Positions 42,596 to 50,527 of a stretch of DNA of 64,000 nt are shown piece by piece. The first letter of the stretch is position 1. Every line of letters starts with the position of its first letter. The notes beneath the pieces were generated by a model, which was given only the letters and a program-made list of their open reading frames with translations, made no database searches and was not told where the DNA came from. Position numbers and translations under genes: made by a program. Source of the DNA: CTSoil-075 sp042610375 (lineage in GTDB: Bacteria; Bacillota; Negativicutes; DSM-13327). The stretch spans positions 1-64,000 of the forward strand of contig NZ_JBGJZL010000018.1 in NCBI RefSeq assembly GCF_042610375.1. The letters run 5' to 3'.

Positions 42596-44080
42596 TCATT
42601 CTGATATTTTATCAGCAAGAGGAAATCGAATCGTTACGGTTGTACCTTGCTGTACTTGACTGGTTACTTTAACCTCTGCATGATGTAAATCAATAATTTC
42701 TTTCCCAATAGCCAATCCCAAGCCTGTACCACCATTAGCGCGACAATGAGATTTATCGACTTTATAAAGTCGATTCCAAATATAAGGTAAATCTGTTTCT
42801 GGTATCCCAATCCCTGTATCAACCACTGTTAATACAACCCAATCATTTTCCATCACTATACCGACGGTAATTGTACCACCTGCCGGAGTATATTTTAAGG
42901 CATTATCCACAATGATAAGCAGAAGTTGGATAATACGGTCCCCATTGCCCCAAATCGCGGAGTTTGATTTTTGCGTATTAACAATAATCGAGACTTGCTT
43001 TTGCTCGGCCTGTTGCCTGATTAAGTTGACAACACTATCAACCAGCGTCGCCAGTGGCAATTTTTCTTTTTCCATCGGTACCGTTGATGATTGTAAACGG
43101 CTTAAGTCTAATAAATCTGTAATTAAACGTTCTAATCGTAGAATTTCATCTCCCATGAGACTGTGATATTTTTTGACTAATTCCGAATCATTTACAGTAC
43201 CATCCATTAATGCTTCATTATATCCACGAATAATCGTCATAGGTGTCCGAAACTCATGAGATACATTGGCTACAAACTCACGACGAAGTTTTTCAATTTG
43301 ATTAAGTTCTTCAATATAACTGGCTAAATCTTGAGCTAACGAATTGAGAGCAACTCCCAAATTTCCTACTTCATCACGACTTTCAACGGTAACAGAGGTA
43401 CTATAGTCACCTTTGGCCATCGCAGCAGCCGTTTCTTGCATTGCCTTAAGCGGGCGAACAATACTACGTGTGAGCCGACTGACAACTAGTAGAGCTAGAA
43501 GGAAAGCTACTAATCCTGCGATCCCAATGGAATAATAAATATTATATAAAAAAGAATTAATTTCCGTCACTGGTCTATTGAGCAGTACTGCACCTTCTAC
43601 ACTGCCATCAGCAGCGATAATCGGTACGGCAACTACTAACATTTTTTCCTCATAAAAAGGGTGATCAAATATTTTGGTCCAAACTTTACCTTCAAAAACA
43701 GGATCAAGTTCATTCCGTATAAATCCCGCCCCCATCCCTTTGCTAGGGCGATTCACTTTAGAGATTTGTACACCTTGCCCTTTTTGGGCTGTAGACATGG
43801 CAATCACCTGTCGTGATTGATTTAATATCCAGACTCGTGATTCAACAAATCCATCTATGCTATTTAAAAAACTAGGCAATTCTTCAAGACTGCCATGTTC
43901 TTGTTGAAAAGAACTCACCGCCTGAGCCAATTCGGAGCCTTTTTCAATGAGTTCTTCTTGCTTACTTGCTACCGTCTCTTCCTTAATGATAAGAGATACA
44001 CCAAAGGATACGCCAACTAGCATGACTACAATCACCAACATAAAACTATACAATAATTTTAACTGCAATGAATATTTCAT
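42596..44080 (-). CDS. Sensor histidine kinase (HAMP-HisKA-HATPase)
   Basis: 494 residues from ATG 44080, which overlaps the regulator stop as ATGA. Membrane helices near 10-32 and 183-202 bracket a periplasmic sensor domain of about 150 residues. HAMP (about 200-255), HisKA with H275 (ANVSHEFRTP) and HATPase with NALKYTP, DTGIGIPE and GGTGLGLAIGKEI follow. General PhoR/WalK-like layout with no recognisable ligand motif. Works with the OmpR-type regulator encoded just upstream. The signal is unknown. Confidence 0.92.
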   Translation of the reverse strand: MKYSLQLKLLYSFMLVIVVMLVGVSFGVSLIIKEETVASKQEELIEKGSELAQAVSSFQQEHGSLEELPSFLNSIDGFVESRVWILNQSRQVIAMSTAQKGQGVQISKVNRPSKGMGAGFIRNELDPVFEGKVWTKIFDHPFYEEKMLVVAVPIIAADGSVEGAVLLNRPVTEINSFLYNIYYSIGIAGLVAFLLALLVVSRLTRSIVRPLKAMQETAAAMAKGDYSTSVTVESRDEVGNLGVALNSLAQDLASYIEELNQIEKLRREFVANVSHEFRTPMTIIRGYNEALMDGTVNDSELVKKYHSLMGDEILRLERLITDLLDLSRLQSSTVPMEKEKLPLATLVDSVVNLIRQQAEQKQVSIIVNTQKSNSAIWGNGDRIIQLLLIIVDNALKYTPAGGTITVGIVMENDWVVLTVVDTGIGIPETDLPYIWNRLYKVDKSHCRANGGTGLGLAIGKEIIDLHHAEVKVTSQVQQGTTVTIRFPLADKISE

Positions 44081-44769
44081 TGTTGAACCACAAAACGATA
44101 ACCGACGCCCCACACGGTTTGAATATCCCAAGGAGTATTTTCTTTTGATCCTAGTTTTTGCCTTAGACGTTTAATATGAGTATCAACAGTACGTGTCTCA
44201 CCAAAATATGTATAACCCCATACTTTTTCAAGGAGTATTTCCCGGGAAAAGGTCCTTCCTGGGTGAGATGTAAGACACCATAGTAATTCCATCTCTTTAC
44301 CTGTAAGGGATACTTGTTTGCCAAAAGTAGTGATCGTATGTTCCGTAATATTAATTTCTAATTGTGGGAATTCAATTGTATCAGCCTTAACATAGTCCAT
44401 ATCAGGAACACGTCTTAATACAGCATTAACCCGAGCTACAATTTCTCGAGGGTTAAAAGGTTTTGCAACATAATCATCGGCCCCGAGCTCAAGCCCCATA
44501 ATACGATCCTCATCTTCAGTGCGCGCAGTTAGCATAATAATGGGTATGCGAGAAAATTTCCGTATTTCACGACAGACTTCGATACCATCAAGTATAGGCA
44601 TCATAATATCTAGAATCACTAAATTAGGCTTCTTCTCTACGACTTTGCGAATGGCTTCCACACCATCAGCAGCCTCTTCAACTGCAAATCCTTCTTTTTT
44701 AAAATAAAGGTTCAGCAGCTCACGAATTTGAGCGTCATCATCTACAATGAGTAAAGTCTGTCCAACCAT
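44077..44769 (-). CDS. OmpR/PhoB-family response regulator
   Basis: 230 residues. Receiver domain has acidic residues D10-D12, phospho-acceptor D54 (LVILDIMMP) and the conserved lysine in YVAKPFNPRE. The winged helix (about 130-228) ends in TVWGVGYRFV, the usual PhoB-type finish. AAGGTGAG precedes ATG 44769. Translationally coupled to the kinase. A perfect 20-bp inverted repeat lies 29 bases upstream and could be its operator or a leader hairpin. The divergent neighbour is the EutS-like gene, a possible target. Confidence 0.94.
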   Translation of the reverse strand: MVGQTLLIVDDDAQIRELLNLYFKKEGFAVEEAADGVEAIRKVVEKKPNLVILDIMMPILDGIEVCREIRKFSRIPIIMLTARTEDEDRIMGLELGADDYVAKPFNPREIVARVNAVLRRVPDMDYVKADTIEFPQLEINITEHTITTFGKQVSLTGKEMELLWCLTSHPGRTFSREILLEKVWGYTYFGETRTVDTHIKRLRQKLGSKENTPWDIQTVWGVGYRFVVQQ

Positions 44770-44797
44770 TATTGTCTCACCTTCTTTATAAATTATG

Positions 44798-44842
44798 TAT
44801 ATATAGCACTATAATATAAATCATATTATAGTGCTATATATA
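44798..44842. promoter_or_regulatory. Perfect 20-bp inverted repeat upstream of the response regulator
   Basis: TATATATAGCACTATAATAT and its exact complement surround the 5-base loop AAATC. It lies in the 263-base divergent gap between regulator and EutS-like genes. There is no T-run, so an operator or leader hairpin is likelier than a terminator. The remainder of the gap is AT-rich. Confidence 0.6.
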
Positions 44843-45032
44843 TGATTTATCAAACCTTATCATTACGATCAAGATGTTAATAATACCCATATGAAAAAAT
44901 AACTTTTCACCAACCTCAAATTGCTATGACAATAATATTGAAGTAACTCGCAATAAAATACAAAGGGTATTCTTATATTGAAAGGGAATGTTTGAAAAAA
45001 ACCGATATTTTGTTTGTTGGAAGGTGAGAATC

Positions 45033-45335
45033 ATGATTATTACTCGTATCATCCATGCTCCACGTCCAAGTACTGTTGCTTTATTACTGCGTCGAACGGC
45101 AAAAGAGTCAAAGAAACTAGTAGAAGATACTCATTTTGCTGCGATCGGTCTACTTCAAACTGATCTTCCTAGTTTATTTTATTATACTGATATTGGCCAG
45201 AAGGCTGGAAATGTGATTGCTATTGAAATTGTTGGCAATTGTCCTCAACATGTGAATACTATGGCTTTTTTCGGTAGTAATGAAGCGGTAAATGCTACGA
45301 TGTCAGCCATTACTGCCGCTGATAAGCAAAAATAA
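45033..45335 (+). CDS. Orphan EutS/PduU-like bacterial microcompartment-domain protein
   Basis: 100 residues from ATG 45033, with AAGGTGAG; the frame from 44988 lacks a ribosome binding site. The layout follows circularly permuted shell proteins of the EutS/PduU type: an N-terminal strand RIIHAPRPSTVALLL (5-19), then a helix-strand core with AAIGLLQTDLPS (36-47), KAGNVIAIEIVGNCP (57-71) and the FFGSNEAVNATMSAI (79-93) segment that matches the shell-domain FxGxxxAVxxAL pattern. No other shell or cargo gene is nearby. It may be a regulator-like or scavenging relative rather than a structural shell tile. The family call is by eye, hence moderate confidence. Confidence 0.6.
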   Translation: MIITRIIHAPRPSTVALLLRRTAKESKKLVEDTHFAAIGLLQTDLPSLFYYTDIGQKAGNVIAIEIVGNCPQHVNTMAFFGSNEAVNATMSAITAADKQK

Positions 45336-45367
45336 AAAACCAACAATATGCAATCCTAAAACTAAAT

Positions 45368-45404
45368 AAAGGACTGTGTTGAAAAAAATTCAACACAGTC
45401 CTTT
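45368..45404. terminator. Bidirectional intrinsic terminator
   Basis: A 16-bp perfect stem (AAAGGACTGTGTTGAA and its complement) around five A. It lies between the convergent EutS-like and cbiK genes and serves both. Confidence 0.88.
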
Positions 45405-45409
45405 ATCTT

Positions 45410-46213
45410 TTATACATTCATCGTATCTTTTAAATGCTGCACATAAATATCTTGAATCTTAGAATTTTCTCCTAAACCACCAAGATAGACATCAACTTCA
45501 AATCCAGCTTTGAGCAACTGCGATTTAGCAGAGTCTTCTTCATCACTCGCCATATCATTTGTAACATGATCGCCAGCGACTAGCATAAATGGCATAAGAG
45601 TGACTTTTTTTATATTGTGTTTTTTTAATTTTGGGATCACATTCTCTAGAGTAGGGTAACCTTCTACCGTATAGACAAATACATGATCCAAACCTGCATC
45701 TTCGATTTTCATCTGCAAGGCAGCATAAGCTGCATTCCCAGGATGTAATCCTCCATGGCCCATAAAGACAACAGCTTCTTGATTTTGAACCTTTGGTAAT
45801 TGTTCTTTAATCGCCTGAATCGCAATTAAATAATCATCTGCTTTTCCTTCTTGCCCTGTGTAATAAAGAAGCGGGCGACCAATCACAATCTTATGGAATA
45901 CATTAGCATGAGCAGAATGTACAACTATTTTTTTCACCTTATCATACTCTGCACCAACAACCACATGTAGAGGTTGAATATAAATTTCTTGATAACCTTC
46001 GTCTTGCAGCCGTTGTAATGCTTCTTTTTCATTCTCAATTTGCAGACCGTCACGCGCTGCTAATCGTTTGATCACAATGCGTGATGTGAAAGCGCGGCGT
46101 ACTTCATAATCAGGAAATGTTGCTTTTATTTTCTTCTCAATGCTTTCAATACTTGACTCCAGTCCACGTTGATAGGTTGTACCAAAACTAACAACTAAGA
46201 TTGCTTTCTTCAC
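45410..46213 (-). CDS. cbiK: Sirohydrochlorin cobaltochelatase CbiK, cytoplasmic
   Basis: 267 residues from GTG 46213, with AGGGGAG upstream. It inserts Co2+ into sirohydrochlorin in the anaerobic cobalamin pathway. The class II chelatase fold starts at ILVVSFGTTY; the metal-ligand histidines are H153 (FMGHGG) and H216 (VAGDHVTND). No signal peptide. It lies downstream of a second, exported paralogue in the same direction, separated by 240 bases with a terminator-like hairpin, so it may be expressed independently of the riboswitch. Confidence 0.93.
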   Translation of the reverse strand: MKKAILVVSFGTTYQRGLESSIESIEKKIKATFPDYEVRRAFTSRIVIKRLAARDGLQIENEKEALQRLQDEGYQEIYIQPLHVVVGAEYDKVKKIVVHSAHANVFHKIVIGRPLLYYTGQEGKADDYLIAIQAIKEQLPKVQNQEAVVFMGHGGLHPGNAAYAALQMKIEDAGLDHVFVYTVEGYPTLENVIPKLKKHNIKKVTLMPFMLVAGDHVTNDMASDEEDSAKSQLLKAGFEVDVYLGGLGENSKIQDIYVQHLKDTMNV

Positions 46214-46321
46214 AATATATAACTCCCCTTATTATATTCCATAACTAAACCACTCTAAGCTTTACATCTTCTACAAACGAGAGTTAAAAGCGGCCAAAGC
46301 CTGGTAGATAAGTATAAATAA

Positions 46322-46353
46322 GATTCAGATAGAGTGTTAACTCCATCTGAATC
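46322..46353 (-). terminator. Hairpin between the two cbiK genes
   Basis: A 14-bp stem (GATTCAGATGGAGT with ACTCTATCTGAATC, one G-U pair) and a 4-base loop are followed by TTATTTATACTT on the minus strand. It is a good terminator candidate for the exported cbiK transcript, and the following 100 bases must then carry the cytoplasmic cbiK promoter. Confidence 0.6.
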
Positions 46354-46452
46354 AAGTCTTGTGTGTCTTTCAGTATTGATACTTCCTTTTAAAATCCAGA
46401 ATGGAATCGTCAGAACGTCAGTCGTTTATCTGTATGAAATGAATCAATACGT

Positions 46453-47412
46453 CTAATCAATCACTGGAATAACAGGTGCATCTTTGCTTCGTTCATTTTT
46501 ATTGTATTTTCCATCGATCACATCTTTTACATGTTGTACATAAATATCTTGAATAGCTGCATTTTCACCAAGCCCGTGAAGATAGGTATCTACTTTGAAT
46601 CCTGCTGCAATAAGCTGGGATTTGAATGAATCTTTCTCATCACCGGCCATATCGTTATTAGCATGATCACCTGCTACAACCATAAAAGGCATTAATGTTA
46701 CTTTTTTAAATTTCTTTTCTTTTAGTGTTTCCTTAAGGTTTTCAATCGTTGGATACCCTTCAACGGTAAAAATAAATACATTATTTAGTTTACCATCTTG
46801 TAACTTTAGTTGCAATGCACCATACGCAGCATTGGATGGATTAACACCACCATGACCCATAAATGCAACAGCCTCACCTTTGCCTAATTTCGGCAATTGA
46901 GTTTTCAATGCTTCAATAGCAATCGCATAATCATCTGGCTTTCCTTCTTGTCCTACAAAATAAAGAATAGGACGGCCGAGAGAGATCTTAGAAAAACTTT
47001 TATTTTGTACATAGGTATCTACAATACGACTCACTTTTTCGTATTCATCACCAGCTTCCATGTGTAATGGTTGCACAATGACTTCTGTATACCCTTCTTT
47101 TTTCAATTTTTCTAATGCTTGTTTTTCCGTATCCATGTGTATGCCATCACGATCTGCTAATTTCTTTATAATAATGCGCGATGTAAAAGCTTGACGGACT
47201 TCATAGTCAGGAAAAGCTTGTTTAATTTTTTGTTCTACCGCATCAATTGTAACTTTCCGTGTATCGCCATAAGTTGTACCAAAACTGACCACCAAAATAG
47301 CTTTTTTACCCTCAGAAACAGCAGCAGCACTTACTTTTTGCGTCATTGTCATTCCGCCAATCATAGTTGCCGATAAAAATAAAATTCCTAATATCCACAT
47401 GATTTTTTTCAT
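46453..47412 (-). CDS. cbiK: Exported CbiK-type cobaltochelatase
   Basis: 319 residues from ATG 47412, with AGGTG 7 bases upstream. A signal peptide covers about residues 1-30 (hydrophobic core ILGILFLSATMIGGM, cut near KVSAAA). The mature part closely resembles the cytoplasmic CbiK, including ILVVSFGTTY, FMGHGG and VAGDHANND with both metal-ligand histidines, plus a hydrophilic C-terminal extension (NKNERSKDAPVIPVID). Periplasmic CbiK is known from Desulfovibrio, where it is proposed to handle metals or tetrapyrroles outside the cytoplasm. A cobalamin riboswitch upstream links it to B12 or cobalt supply. Confidence 0.92.
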   Translation of the reverse strand: MKKIMWILGILFLSATMIGGMTMTQKVSAAAVSEGKKAILVVSFGTTYGDTRKVTIDAVEQKIKQAFPDYEVRQAFTSRIIIKKLADRDGIHMDTEKQALEKLKKEGYTEVIVQPLHMEAGDEYEKVSRIVDTYVQNKSFSKISLGRPILYFVGQEGKPDDYAIAIEALKTQLPKLGKGEAVAFMGHGGVNPSNAAYGALQLKLQDGKLNNVFIFTVEGYPTIENLKETLKEKKFKKVTLMPFMVVAGDHANNDMAGDEKDSFKSQLIAAGFKVDTYLHGLGENAAIQDIYVQHVKDVIDGKYNKNERSKDAPVIPVID

Positions 47413-47649
47413 CAAGATACACCTAACCTTTCAAATTTAAAAAATAAAATTTAGATTACTGACTACTGAATTGTCACTCATTCACCTCACTTATAATAAC
47501 ACTAAGTTTTCAACTAAACTACCGCAACTTTTTATGAAGGATCATTCCTTCATTTTATGACAGAGCATGTCGTGTTTAAAACGGTAAGATACCTACACCA
47601 CACTGCACCTGACTGAAAAAGGAAGTTCCGTATCCACGGAACCAACTGT

Positions 47650-47745
47650 CTAACCCACGACAGCCATCGCAATAAATTGAATAATGAAAGTTTGATCTAT
47701 ATGCCAAGCTATGACGCACCCAAATACGAAATAGCCACATACCAT
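47650..47745 (-). CDS. Possible 31-residue hydrophobic peptide behind the riboswitch
   Basis: ATG 47745 directly follows the T-run of the riboswitch terminator, and the only Shine-Dalgarno-like GGGAG is inside that terminator stem. The peptide is hydrophobic (VFGCVIAWHIDQTFIIQFIA) and could span the membrane. The 240 bases from here to exported cbiK hold two further small hairpins (about 47535-47552 and near 47620-47640) and nothing else recognisable. It may be a leader peptide, a gene remnant or chance. Confidence 0.25.
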   Translation of the reverse strand: MVCGYFVFGCVIAWHIDQTFIIQFIAMAVVG

Positions 47746-47783
47746 AAAAAAAGTAATCTCCCGACCACAAGCCGGGAGATTAC
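47746..47783 (-). terminator. Terminator of the cobalamin riboswitch
   Basis: An 11-bp perfect stem (GTAATCTCCCG and its complement) with a 9-base loop is followed by seven T on the minus strand. A second hairpin (47810-47834, ATCCCGGCG and its complement) lies between it and the aptamer. Together these are the likely expression platform. Confidence 0.8.
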
Positions 47784-47903
47784 ATTAAGAACATCCTAGT
47801 TATATATAAATCCCGGCGCAAAATACGCCGGGATATAAGTACAATACAACCTTGAATGGCACTTAATCCCCTCCCCATCGCTCGTGGGTAAAACGGTGAT
47901 TGA

Positions 47904-48063
47904 TAAATAGGCAGTTCTCCTGACTCTGGATCATTGCTAGCCCAAACCTTCCCAAAACTTACGTCTCAGTGGTATACCTTGGGTTTGCTCCTCATTACAG
48001 TGGCGGGACCGCGCCGGCATTACACCGGTCTTCCCTATTAAGCCCCGAAGGGCACCTATTTCA
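47904..48063 (-). promoter_or_regulatory. Cobalamin (B12) riboswitch aptamer
   Basis: On the minus strand the canonical blocks are in order: closing stem AAATAGG, GGTGCCC, GGGAAGACCGGTG, GCCGGCGCGGTCCCGCCACTG, GGAGCAAACC, CACTGAGA, GGGAAGG and the B12 box GAGTCAGGAGAACTGCC, then CCTATTT closing the stem. It controls the exported cbiK gene through the hairpins downstream. Binding of adenosylcobalamin should reduce expression. Confidence 0.95.
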
Positions 48064-48216
48064 AAAATATTTAATTATGAAGTTATTCATTACAATACAA
48101 ATACTAACATCAATAACTATACTCTACTTTTTATTAAATTACAATAGTCAGATAGTTAAATAATTAAATTTTCCCTAAAATCCATCATCACCATTTTGCG
48201 ATCAAGTGCAATGATC

Positions 48217-49113
48217 TTATCGTTCTACATTATTATAAACATCCCATTCTGTGAGCATAGAGAGTTCTTCCATTCCTCGTTTAGCTGCACTGAGCAGTTC
48301 TTCTTTATCATGGGGTAAAGTACCTGCTAGCGCAATATGATTGGAAATATGATTACTGCGGAATAAACAATGAGAGGTAAGGGGTAAGTCAAGCTCACGA
48401 ATGAGTTCATACAATTCACCCATACTTTCTGCAGGTGATAAAATTTCAAATTTCCCTTGTTCATATTCTTCCCGCAGTTCACTCCCACGATACATCATCA
48501 AGGTTAGAGCGCTTAACATATTGGGCTTTATCGCATTAATTGCCATCGCGGTATAGTGTGCATGTCCTTTTGAACCTGCTTTTCCTCCTAGACCTACAAT
48601 CACCATAATGGATAGTTTCATGCCTGAGGCAACGACTCGCTGTCCTGCAGCAATAGACTCCTGCGCATTGACGCCTTTACAGATATGACTTAAAACTTCA
48701 TCGTCACCTGATTCCATACCATAATACACTAAAGTTAGCCCAGCTTCATATAACTGCTGTAATTCCTGAGGTGTTTTACGTAAAATATCTTTTGGCCCAG
48801 CATAACAAGATACTCTGCGCAATTTAGGAAAAGTTTCTTTTAACATAGCAAGAATTTTTAATAAGGTATCCGTTGGTAAGACTAAAGCATTTCCATCAGC
48901 TAAAAATATCCGACGAATATACTCCTTATAACTAATCGCTGCATTGACTTGCGCCATGATCTCATCCATGGTACGTACACGAAAATTGACAGATCGATAC
49001 ATATTACAATAAGTACAACGATTATGAGAGCACCCTATGGTCACTCGCAAAATAAAACTATTTGCCTCACTCGGTGGACGAAATACCGGTCCCTCAGCAG
49101 TATCAAAATACAT
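48217..49113 (-). CDS. Radical SAM protein, unknown reaction
   Basis: 298 residues from ATG 49113, with GGGTGA upstream. The [4Fe-4S] motif is C28-x4-C33-x2-C36 in IGCSHNRCTYCNMY, the spacing used by a B12-independent, Elp3/HemN-like group annotated only as radical SAM. Further conserved parts are LADGNALVLPTD, the glycine-rich YYGMESGDDEVL and MVIVGLGGK near residue 180. It likely uses S-adenosylmethionine for a radical reaction, but the target is unknown. It is 25 bases downstream of sfsA and shares its direction. Confidence 0.85.
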   Translation of the reverse strand: MYFDTAEGPVFRPPSEANSFILRVTIGCSHNRCTYCNMYRSVNFRVRTMDEIMAQVNAAISYKEYIRRIFLADGNALVLPTDTLLKILAMLKETFPKLRRVSCYAGPKDILRKTPQELQQLYEAGLTLVYYGMESGDDEVLSHICKGVNAQESIAAGQRVVASGMKLSIMVIVGLGGKAGSKGHAHYTAMAINAIKPNMLSALTLMMYRGSELREEYEQGKFEILSPAESMGELYELIRELDLPLTSHCLFRSNHISNHIALAGTLPHDKEELLSAAKRGMEELSMLTEWDVYNNVER

Positions 49114-49138
49114 AATTATCACCCATTTCACTTTTCTC

Positions 49139-49825
49139 TTACAAAAAGATCGGTACTCGATCTCCTAGAACAATTTCATCTTCATGTACAACTGAATCAT
49201 AAGCAAGTAGCTTAACACCCTTGGCAGCTGCTAGTGTTAATGCTTGAGCAAATTCTGGATCCCTTACCACATTAGGCCTAAAATAATGGACATCTTTCAT
49301 TTGAATTAAAAAAAAGATCGTGCCCCCATATCCAGCCTCTACAGCTTTGATCATTTCATAAATATGTTTAGTGCCACGCGAGGTAGGGGCATCAGGAAAC
49401 ATCACGATTCCCTCTTCTTCAAGAGTTACACCTTTGACTTCAATAAAATTCTGCTGATGATCTGATTCAAAGTAAATATCAAATCGAGAGTTTCCATAAG
49501 TCACTTCTTTTTTCATCGCCCTGACTACGCTTATCTCTGGAATGCCTCCTGCCTGCATGGCTTCAAATACAACATGATTAGGCACCTGAGAATCCATATT
49601 AATCAATCGTTCACCTTTATACACTGCAATTAAAGAAAAGGCTGTTTTCCGCTCTGGAGTTCTTGCGGGTTCCAGAATGACGACAGCCCCAGCGATCAGT
49701 AATTCTTTGCATCTACCCGTGTTTTTTACATGAACAATGTGCTCCTTATGATTAATCAATACATGAGCAATAAAACGATTGACACGTTTTATAAAAATTC
49801 CCTGTACGATATTTGTATACTTCAT
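49139..49825 (-). CDS. sfsA: SfsA-family DNA/RNA nuclease
   Basis: 228 residues, full length. SfsA was named sugar fermentation stimulation protein; members have an OB-like N-terminal domain and a PD-(D/E)xK nuclease domain. Visible motifs are VHVKNTGRCKELL near 32-44, FDIYFES..FIEVKGVTL near 117-135 (the nuclease-type D and E-x-K) and APTSRGTKHI near 147. ATG 49825 follows AGGGG. Its cellular role is not settled. Confidence 0.92.
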   Translation of the reverse strand: MKYTNIVQGIFIKRVNRFIAHVLINHKEHIVHVKNTGRCKELLIAGAVVILEPARTPERKTAFSLIAVYKGERLINMDSQVPNHVVFEAMQAGGIPEISVVRAMKKEVTYGNSRFDIYFESDHQQNFIEVKGVTLEEEGIVMFPDAPTSRGTKHIYEMIKAVEAGYGGTIFFLIQMKDVHYFRPNVVRDPEFAQALTLAAAKGVKLLAYDSVVHEDEIVLGDRVPIFL

Positions 49826-49843
49826 TCAATAACCCCTATCGTT

Positions 49844-50296
49844 CTAATGAGATGTAAATAAATCAAGATATTGACCATATCCTTCTTTGACTAAGTCTTC
49901 TTTCGGAATGAAACGCAACGCCGCTGAATTGATGCAATAACGCAGCTTCGTCGATGTCGGCCCATCATTAAAAACATGACCTAAATGGGAATCTGCTTCT
50001 TTACTGCGTACTTCAATTCTGTGCATAAAATGACTATCATCAGGTTTTTCGATCAGAACTTCTGGTGATAAAGGTTTAATAAAGCTTGGCCAGCCACAGC
50101 TAGACTGATATTTATCCATTGAACTAAATAAAGGTTCACCAGATACAATATCAACGTAAATCCCGGCATGATTATGATTCCAATATTCATTATCAAAGGA
50201 CGGCTCAGTTCCTTGATTTTGCGTCACTTCATATTGTAGCTTTGTAAGACGTTTTTTTAACTCTTCTTTATCTTCCCAAGATTTTTTACGATCCAT
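49844..50296 (-). CDS. msrB: Peptide methionine-R-sulfoxide reductase
   Basis: 150 residues. It reduces the R-epimer of methionine sulfoxide in proteins. The catalytic cysteine is in LRYCINSAALRF near residue 128; DSHLGHVFNDGP and SSCGWPSF are the usual surrounding motifs. The two CxxC zinc motifs of many MsrB proteins are absent, so this is a zinc-free form. GGGG precedes ATG 50296. An upstream gap of 230 bases before the divergent protease gene is AT-rich and must hold both promoters. Confidence 0.94.
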   Translation of the reverse strand: MDRKKSWEDKEELKKRLTKLQYEVTQNQGTEPSFDNEYWNHNHAGIYVDIVSGEPLFSSMDKYQSSCGWPSFIKPLSPEVLIEKPDDSHFMHRIEVRSKEADSHLGHVFNDGPTSTKLRYCINSAALRFIPKEDLVKEGYGQYLDLFTSH

Positions 50297-50527
50297 TAAA
50301 GAACACCCCTTTACATTTTTATTCAGTGACCAAGTCTTCTTTATTCAATCAAGTCTTCATAACAACTCAAGTAATATTTTCATTATAATAGTAATTACAA
50401 ATACTGCAACTAAAATTCTTCTTCGTAAAATATTTTACTTATAGCACCAAATTCTTCGCCACCAAATATTATATAAAAATAGTATATTTCTTATTCTATA
50501 AATACGTCCCGCGAAGGGAGCATCTCA

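Noticed and set aside
47576..47770. Minus-strand 64-codon frame behind the B12 riboswitch
   Set aside because: It begins inside the terminator stem and has no ribosome binding site of its own; composition is not protein-like.
47969..48163. Plus-strand open frame of 64 codons
   Set aside because: It lies antisense over the cobalamin riboswitch, whose conserved blocks explain the sequence; there is no ribosome binding site.
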